From Cyclostephanos tholiformis (lineage: Eukaryota; Bacillariophyta; Thalassiosirophyceae; Thalassiosirales; Thalassiosiraceae), in NCBI GenBank assembly GCA_036939975.1, contig JALLPB010000648.1:1-13934 (forward strand): DNA of 13,934 bases. Direction: 5' to 3'. Below are positions 8,190 to 13,934 of the stretch, piece after piece (position 1 is the first letter of the stretch; each line of letters opens with the position of its first letter). Made by a program: the position numbers and the translations under genes. The notes below the pieces were generated by a model. It did no database searches, had not been told where the DNA came from, and saw only the letters and a program-made list of their open reading frames with translations.

Positions 8190-11100
8190 ATGAGGGCGTT
8201 ACGATCCCAATTATTTTTTATTGGACTCGCGTATGGTTCCAGAAATCCCAACCGACAGCAGGAGGTGAGTTGACAATCGATGCCGCAGCAGATGGCGTGG
8301 GCCAGTCGTCGCTCGTGAACAGAAGTGACACCCTGATTTCACTTTGCCGTATTATTCGAACTACTTAGGCAGGCGCCATATTGTCAACTCCTGCATTAGA
8401 GGAGACGGGACGCATGGATGCATCACGCGCGGCCGAAATTCAATATGAGGTGAGAGGAATTAATAATCGTCTTTACGCCAATGGACAATCCTGCCAATGA
8501 ACTTATCGCTGCCTACGTCAATAATTTAGACGAGCCACAATAATCTATTTCAAAATATAGGGGACACCAGGATTTGGCTGCAGACATCGCCCGCGCTTGG
8601 CATTGCAACTGAGTCGACATCTCAGGTTTCGCCGTCTGATGTAGATGCCGGAGTAGACGATGACGGTCTATCTTCTCTCCCCCCGGCCTCTCAGAGAGCA
8701 TCACATGCGGGCGTATCAACATTGACCTCAGCGATGAAGAATTCGCCGTCTGATGATCTACTCCCCTCCCCCTTGATTTCCTCAACCAAGTTATCTCCCT
8801 TCGGTGAAAATCAGTATGAATTATCTACCCGGACCACGATGAGTCGACGCCTTGAAGACACTCCAACTCCAACCGCGACACCAACAACCGCGATTCCCAC
8901 CTCGGCACCGACAACTGCAATTCCAACAACGGCAGTTCCAACATCAAATTCAACAACCGCGATTCCCACCTCGGCACCGACAACTGCAATTCCAACAACG
9001 GCAATTCCAACATCAAATTCAACAACCGCGATTCCCACCTCATCGCCGACAACTGCAATCCCAACAACTGCACTTCCAACAGCAAATTCAACAACCGCAA
9101 CCCCAACAACCGCAACTCCAACAACGGCAAGGCCAACCGCGACGCCAACAACCGCGATTCCCACCGCGACACCGACAACTGCAATTCCAACTACTGCAAT
9201 TCCAACAGCAAATTCAACAACCGCGATTCCCACCTCATCACCGACAACTGCAATCCCAACAACTGCACTTCCAACATTAAATTCGACAACCGCAACTCCA
9301 ACAACGGCAAGGCCAACCGTGACGCCAACAACCGCGATTCCCACCTCGGCACCGACAACTTCAATTCCAACAACTGCAATTCCAACATCAAATTCGACAA
9401 CTTTGAGTCCGACAACCTCGAATCCGACGACCTTGAGTCCTACAACTGTGAACCCGACGACCTCTAGTCCGACAACTACGATTCCAACAACTTTGAGTCC
9501 GACTACCTCGAGTCCGACTACTGCGATTCCAACAACGTTACGTCCAACCTTACGCCCAACCCCGGTGCCGACGACGTCACAGCCCACGATTTCACCAACC
9601 CGACGCCCGACATTGGTAAGTTTTATCGCATCACGCTTGCTTATCAAAAAACGATAACTTCTTCCCTGGAGGTTGCTGGCACGAATGCATTAGTCTTAAT
9701 TGTTTCCGTCGTTCCGTCTTCCTTTCGTGTCACACAGAATCCCACACTCAGTCCAACCGTGAGAATATCTGTTGTAATAATGTTGTTCCCAACAAATCAT
9801 GCATCTTACATTAGTTTTGTTTCTTTTCAGCTCTCGCCGACTCTTTCTCCTGCGTTAGATCCGACGTTGGCAAGTGTGATCAATTTTTTCATTCTCGTTA
9901 AATCCTGTCTGATGATCACTGTCCTGACCTGCTTCTTGCATGCCTCGTCCTGCTACACAGAGTCCCACTCTGAGTCCAACGGTAAGAATGCTGGCTGTCA
10001 GTGTTTTTGTTCGCCCAAACCTCATGATTCTTACATTATTTATGTGATTCTCCTCTATTCAGCTTACGCCTACCTTATCGCCTACATCGAGTCCTTTAGA
10101 GATATCGCCGGATCCTACTCTTTCGCCTACTTTCTCGCCTACATCGAGCCCTTTAGAGATATCATTGGATCCCACACTTTCGCCTACATCGAGCCCTTTC
10201 GAGATATCATTGGATCCCACACTTTCGCCTACATCAAGCCCTTTAGAGATATCATTGGATCCCACACTTTTGCCTACATCGAGCCCTTTAGAGATATCAT
10301 TGGATCCCACACTTTCGCCTACATCAAGTCCTTTGGAAATTCTATTGGATCCCACACTCTCGCCTACATTGAGTCCTTTTGAATTACTATTGGATCCCAC
10401 AGTGTCGCCTACGTTAACTCCTGAGTCGAGGCCTACTCTTTCGCCATCGCAATCGGGTACAGAAGGATCATCCACGATTTCGCCGACGCAAACGGCTTCA
10501 TTGATACCGTCAGTAGTATCATTAGATCCTACGAATTCGCGGACGCAATCGCCTACATTGATTCCGACAGAATCAACATTGAATCCAACGATTTCGCCGA
10601 ACGAGGCACCCTCAGCTCAAACCACTGTCTCACCCATGGCGTCTACGTCAGCTTCGTTGAAACCGACAACCGCACTTCTAGCAACGTCGAGTCCGACCCT
10701 TAAACCAAACTCTGACGTTATGACCCCCACAACGACGAGTCCAACAATATCTGCCGATACTACCTCCACCCCCATCTCTAAGGCAACTGTTATGCCAGTG
10801 TTAAAGAATACTGGAAGTCCAACTATTAAGGGAAAAGAAAAACCAACCAACTTACCATCAATATCCAGCATGCCAATGGTTTCTTTTGATAATGCCCCGC
10901 CAGCTCCAGGATTAGATACTTCACCACCTGTCTCTGTCTCCACCCATGTGATTTTTGTAGATTTTTTTGGTAAATCATCCAAATCTTATGGGCCGAAGGC
11001 ATACAGTAAGTGATATCTCGACGAAAATGATCTGATTTATTTTTAAATGATGAGGAGTTGTATATGTAACCACTTTCAATTGCTGTGCCTTATTTAGAGC

Positions 11101-11579
11101 CTGAGTTCACTCTATCAGCGAAGAGCGCTAAGGCAAAAAGCGGTAAGGACAATATTGATGATTCATATAGAATCAATGATGAATCATATATATATAGCAA
11201 ATCAAGTAAGTCCGGCATAGGAGGCGAGGCGATGTATTATGAGGAGGAGGAAGAAATAATGTTGAGTACGTCCAAGGCAGAAAAAATGGACACTGTTGTT
11301 ACTGATGAATCATATGGAAACAATGATGAATCATCAACGGAGGATCAAATTATTTTGAGTACGCCCGAGGCAGAAAAAAATCACACTGTGGTTGTTGCTG
11401 ATGAATCATATAGAATCAATGATGAATCATCAAACAAGTCTGAGGCGAATGAGGATCAAATTATTTTGAGTACGTACGAGACAGAAAAAATGCACACTTT
11501 AGTACCTAATAGCGCAAAGTCTTCAAATCTTCGGATGGGGTTGCTTGTCATGTCGCTGTGTTTCATACTTATTGATTGA
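8190..11579 (+). CDS. large Thr/Pro-rich repeat (mucin-like) surface or cell-wall protein, 8 exons
   Basis: Proposed exons are 8190-8264, 8369-8449, 8584-9615, 9738-9758, 9831-9869, 9961-9981, 10063-11005 and 11098-11579, giving 897 aa. All junctions are phase 0 except the last (phase 1), and each join keeps the frame. Introns are 72-134 nt with GTGAGT/GTAAGT-type donors; intron 5 starts GCAAGT (GC-AG). The N-terminus MRALRSQLFFIGLAYGS is a short, weak signal-peptide candidate. SRRLED (R140-R-L) precedes the repeats. Residues about 145-400 are PTTAIPT repeats, 404-560 are DPTLSPTSSPLEISL repeats, and Ser/Thr/Pro continues to about 700. The last exon is Lys/Ser-rich (SAKSAKAKSGK, YSKSSKSG), then has acidic DESYRINDESS repeats, and ends NLRMGLLVMSLCFILID, a hydrophobic tail like a GPI-anchor signal. 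PT-repeat proteins are common in diatoms as secreted or cell-wall proteins; O-glycosylation of Thr/Ser is expected. No catalytic domain is seen. Exons 1-2 are the least certain. Confidence 0.75.
8882..9395 (+). repeat. 69-bp coding minisatellite (23-aa TTAIPT... unit)
   Basis: The segment CAACAACCGCGATTCCCACC or a close variant recurs at 8882, 8951, 9020, 9089, 9146, 9215, 9284 and 9326. The spacing is exactly 69 bp except for two shorter steps (57 and 42 bp), where an ACGGCAAGGCCAACCG-type segment is inserted or exchanged. It encodes TTAIPTSAPTTAIPTTAIPT-type units. All step sizes are multiples of three, so the frame is never lost. Confidence 0.92.
9397..9546 (+). repeat. 15-bp tandem repeat (5-aa TTxxP unit)
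   Basis: Ten consecutive 15-bp units of the type ACAACTTTGAGTCCG follow the 69-bp array without a break and encode TTLSP, TTSNP, TTVNP, TTTIP and similar. The units are more diverged at third positions and in the variable codons than those of the 69-bp array. Confidence 0.9.
9616..10110 (+). repeat. duplicated block: intron, 21-nt exon, intron, exon
   Basis: Block A is intron 3, exon 4 (NPTLSPT), intron 4 and exon 5. Block B is intron 5, exon 6 (SPTLSPT), intron 6 and the start of exon 7. The two 21-nt exons are near-identical (TCCCACTCTGAGTCCAAC type). Both are preceded by CACAG and followed by GTGAGAAT/GTAAGAAT, and introns 4 and 6 share a CATG-x-TCTTACATTA segment before their acceptors. 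Both blocks are preceded by CCGAC(A/G)TTG. Confidence 0.7.
10063..10437 (+). repeat. 45-bp coding tandem repeat (15-aa DPTLSPTSSPLEISL unit)
   Basis: Units begin with GATCC at 10111, 10168, 10213, 10258, 10303, 10348 and 10393, exactly 45 bp apart except the first (57 bp, an extra FSPT tetrapeptide). A 48-bp partial unit precedes them (10063-10110). The variation is small (S/L, L/F, I/L), pointing to recent amplification. Confidence 0.95.
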
Positions 11580-12065
11580 CCATATCCTAAATAATATATA
11601 TATTATTGACAACTTTTCTTGCAAACAACTTTTTTTTGTTTGGAAGCTGACAGAGGAGAGAGAGAGTGCGTGGGGACGGCAGACCGAAAATCTTAAAGAG
11701 GCGAAATAGGGACTCGAAGTCTCATTCCCACCTCGCTGTTCGATTGCAGGGAGCGAGCTAATCGTCCACACGATCAAATTAGAGAGTAGTTCTAAAATCC
11801 TCTAGAACTCCCAAACCCATCCTGAGGCACCATCTAACCGATCGCGAAAGGTGCATGAAACTTCAAGTGTGAGGCGTTTGTCGAAGTTGCTTCGTGATTC
11901 AGAGAGGAGGAAGAGAATTATTATTACTGACTGCTTTATCAAGGATTGTTCTTCTTCTTGTCGATGACAGGAAGTAAAACACGAACATCCTATTCCTCAT
12001 TTTTTTAACTAGCTAATGGGATTACCTATCTCTGTTATAAAAACGGTTGTTACGCGGGCCACAAT
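11580..12065. other. convergent intergenic region with 18-bp palindrome
   Basis: No gene is supported in this 486-bp gap between the 3' ends of the PT-repeat gene (+) and the phosphatase gene (-). A perfect 18-bp palindrome, AATAATATATATATTATT (11590-11607), lies ten bases after the PT-repeat stop codon and may be part of its 3' processing region. A short AG run (about 11653-11666) follows. The rest shows nothing recognisable. Confidence 0.4.
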
Positions 12066-13451
12066 TTACGCCGTGGCCTCGACTTTGGCACTCTCGTCGA
12101 TGAAAAAATCAACAATGCTATCGGCATAGAAATCCGGGGTTATTGTATTCTCATGGCTCAACAGCTTTTCCTCACTTGTCACACCACTCAACACCAACAA
12201 ACTCCTCAGACCATTATCGGTCCCGAACAAAACATCAGTATCCAATCGATCGCCAACCATGCAAATACGTCTTTTATCCAGTCCCAACATGGAGCATAAG
12301 TAATCAATCATGAGTGGACTAGGTTTGCCGACAACGGTGGGCTCCCGTCCGGTGCATCCCTTAATGGCACCGACCATACTCCCGTTTCCGGCCCACTCCT
12401 GCGCATCTGTGAGATGCGTCACAGCATCGGTATTGGTAGCGATGAATTCGCACCCCGGATTCTCGTTTATGCAGAGCTGCGCATATTGGATCTTGTAGTA
12501 ATTGATGTGCCTATCAAATCCCACGACGACGGCCCCGACGTCGTGGTCGTGCTTAACCATGCAACCAGGTCCCATGTCGGGAACTTTCCCCTTGTCTTCG
12601 GGACCACCGAAATGAGGTACGCCTATCAAATCGAGCTCCTCCTGAATTCCCACCTCTCCGACGACGTAGACCTTCTTGCCGCTTTCCTTGAATTTCGTCT
12701 GCTCGAGGTACGCCGCGGCGGCGAAGGAGGAAGAGAAGATTTCCTCGGCCGGAACGTTGAGACCGAGACTGTCGAACTTCTTTTTATATCCAGCACGCGA
12801 TTTGGTGGAGTTGTTCGTGACGAAGTACATTTTCTTGCCCAAGGCACGAAGTTTCTCGAGCGTTTCCGGGATACCTTCGATGACCGAATCTCCCTGAGGC
12901 GGAGGCGTTGAACATTTAAATGATGCAGTGAGATCAAGCGTGCATTCGAGGGACTAGTCCCCGGCATTGGTCACCGCGATCAGCGCAGGATGGCATAGAA
13001 CACACTGGAAAATTTGTCAGGACGAAAAGAGTCGCAGTCACCGCAATACAAAGAAGTAATCAGAGCTAGCAAGCTTCAACCTGAGATCGGTCTTCTCCTT
13101 TTCTCGTCGTTGGTCGTGTCCAAGATCAGTTCCATGCATAGATCCATGAAAAAGTCGAACCGCGCCAATAATTGATCTCACCCTCCAAATAACACCATCG
13201 CAATCGAAGATGAACACGTCCACCTCAGGTAGCAAATCCTTCGCCGGTTGAGTGAGTTTAAGGACGTTGGCACCCAACGCCGTGGTGGACGAATACGGCG
13301 ATGATATGGACGTGATGCCGCCCCCCCGCGACGATGAGCCGACGGCGCCGCCGCCGAGGACGACGCGGTGACTAGCTCCTCGCGCCAAGGGAGAGAACGC
13401 GCGAGCGGTTGATGCCAGGGCGAGAGAGAGTGCGGACTTGGCGAAATGCAT
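12066..13451 (-). CDS. PGP: plastid-targeted phosphoglycolate phosphatase (HAD superfamily), 2 exons
   Basis: Read on the minus strand, exon 1 is 13451-13182 (90 codons) and exon 2 is 12893-12066. They are joined across a 288-nt phase-0 intron (GTGAGA...CTCAG) that reconstitutes IWR|GDSVIEGIPETLEKLRALG, for 365 aa. All HAD signatures are present: nucleophile motif FDCDGVIW (D83, D85), motif II FVTNNSTKSR (T116-N117-N118), motif III Lys in VVGKPSP (K280) and motif IV MVGDRLDTDVLFG (D305, D310). The wording is that of the PGP/4-nitrophenylphosphatase branch, which hydrolyses 2-phosphoglycolate to glycolate, the first step of photorespiration. The N-terminus is a signal peptide followed by TARAFSP, resembling the diatom ASAFAP motif with cleavage before F19. 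A Ser/Gly-rich transit peptide (to about 60) follows, so import into the complex plastid is expected. The length fits the family plus presequence. Confidence 0.93.
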
Positions 13452-13934
13452 CGTTACTCGGCCAATCAGAAGTCTGTCTCAACAACAGAATAACAGTAAT
13501 AATAAGACGAAGTATTATATGATGTAAGATATTATATCGGTGCGCTAAGTTGAGGGAATTCATCGATATTGCCGCTCTTAAATCAATTGACCTCAGAAAG
13601 GAAACTAAGGGATTAGCTAAGAGCTAAGGATTAGCAAAGTGTTAGGTATTAACCTAGGAATAAGTATCCGCTGGAATTGGAGTCCCTATTTCACTTCGAG
13701 GCTTGCTGCACTCAAGCTAATAATATTCCTAATCAATTGATAAATGAGCGGTAGAGTATTGGAGGATTATCCTTTTAAGGACTCGAAGGGACGGACAGGA
13801 TTGAATCGAATGACGTAACTATGATACTACCGAACTTTTATCAATTATTGACGTCAGGACCTAGCTAAGGTAAGGGTTAACTAAGGCTGTGATTTCTTTG
13901 AGCAAGTACGCATGTAGACGTGTAGACATTGGAA
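13452..13934 (-). promoter_or_regulatory. upstream region of the phosphatase gene with TGACGT elements
   Basis: No gene is supported here. For the minus-strand phosphatase this is the 5' flank. It has TGACGT at 13811-13816 and a palindromic TGACGTCA at 13849-13856, about 360-405 bases upstream of the start codon. They match the core of CO2/cAMP-responsive elements described in the promoter of the diatom carbonic anhydrase PtCA1. Several loosely repeated CTAAGG/TTAGCTAAG segments occur at 13604-13640 and 13862-13887, without clear periodicity. Confidence 0.3.

Noticed and set aside
8811..9647. Long minus-strand ORF (278 aa) of VVGIAVVG-type repeats, and other open frames in the same stretch
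   Set aside because: It is the reverse complement of the 69-bp PT-repeat array. A repeat whose period is a multiple of three leaves all frames open, and the plus frame fits the splice sites and the flanking unique protein.
9759..10475. Plus ORF with SFRDIIGSHTFAYIEP repeats (9759-10382) and minus ORF with ISKGLDVGESVGSN repeats (10059-10475)
   Set aside because: They are shadow frames of the 45-bp DPTLSPTSSPLEISL array. They run through well-formed introns and do not join to neighbouring exons.
12414..12911. Plus-strand ORF of 165 aa opposite the phosphatase
   Set aside because: It is a shadow of exon 2 of the HAD phosphatase, whose catalytic motifs are all on the minus strand.
11702..13692. 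GAAATAGGGACTC at about 11702-11715 and its inverted copy at about 13680-13692
   Set aside because: A single 13-bp match in about 14 kb is expected by chance, and the flanks do not match.
1..13934. CRISPR arrays, tRNA/rRNA genes, insertion sequences with transposase, viral genes
   Set aside because: None was seen. The tandem repeats have no spacer structure, and no cloverleaf or transposase/integrase motif was recognised on either strand.

Overview
The window looks like nuclear DNA of a eukaryotic alga, most probably a diatom, perhaps a centric one. The evidence is: short phase-matched GT-AG introns (mostly 70-135 nt, one GC-AG); a presequence with an ARAFSP motif resembling the diatom plastid ASAFAP signal; a very long secreted-type protein built of PT-x-x-PT repeats; and an fn3 domain carrying an ELQWKEYP segment. 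No prokaryotic operon signals, CRISPR arrays, tRNA or rRNA genes were seen. All splice models come from reading the sequence, not from transcripts.

Layout. 91-989 (+): three-exon gene for a 123-aa fibronectin type III protein ending in a CaaX-type tail (CIIL). 990-1990: accessory stretch with 2.3 tandem copies of a 210-bp unit, followed by a 152-bp inverted-repeat (MITE-like) element. 2087-3685 (+): RING/Rcat-type E3 ubiquitin ligase that has no room for an IBR domain; its C-terminal tail has a reading-frame conflict. 3877-5511 (-): endonuclease G (DRGH catalytic motif) with poly-Asp insertions. A 233-bp region divides it from the divergent 5745-7475 (+) gene, a two-exon protein with a thioredoxin WCKTC domain and a long coiled coil. 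A possible alternative third exon lies at 7561-7804. 8190-11579 (+): eight-exon, 897-aa Thr/Pro-rich repeat protein with two 21-nt microexons, a Lys/Ser-rich acidic C-terminal region and a hydrophobic tail. 12066-13451 (-): two-exon phosphoglycolate phosphatase with a plastid-type presequence. Its upstream region (13452-13934) contains TGACGT elements.

The genes do not form a pathway. They look like an ordinary gene-dense protist locus: protein turnover (E3 ligase), nucleic-acid degradation (EndoG), redox (thioredoxin-like), photorespiration (PGP) and a cell-surface or cell-wall type protein. The most unusual part is the PT-repeat gene. There a block of intron, 21-nt exon, intron and exon has been duplicated, so whole in-frame repeat units sit on separate cassette-like exons.
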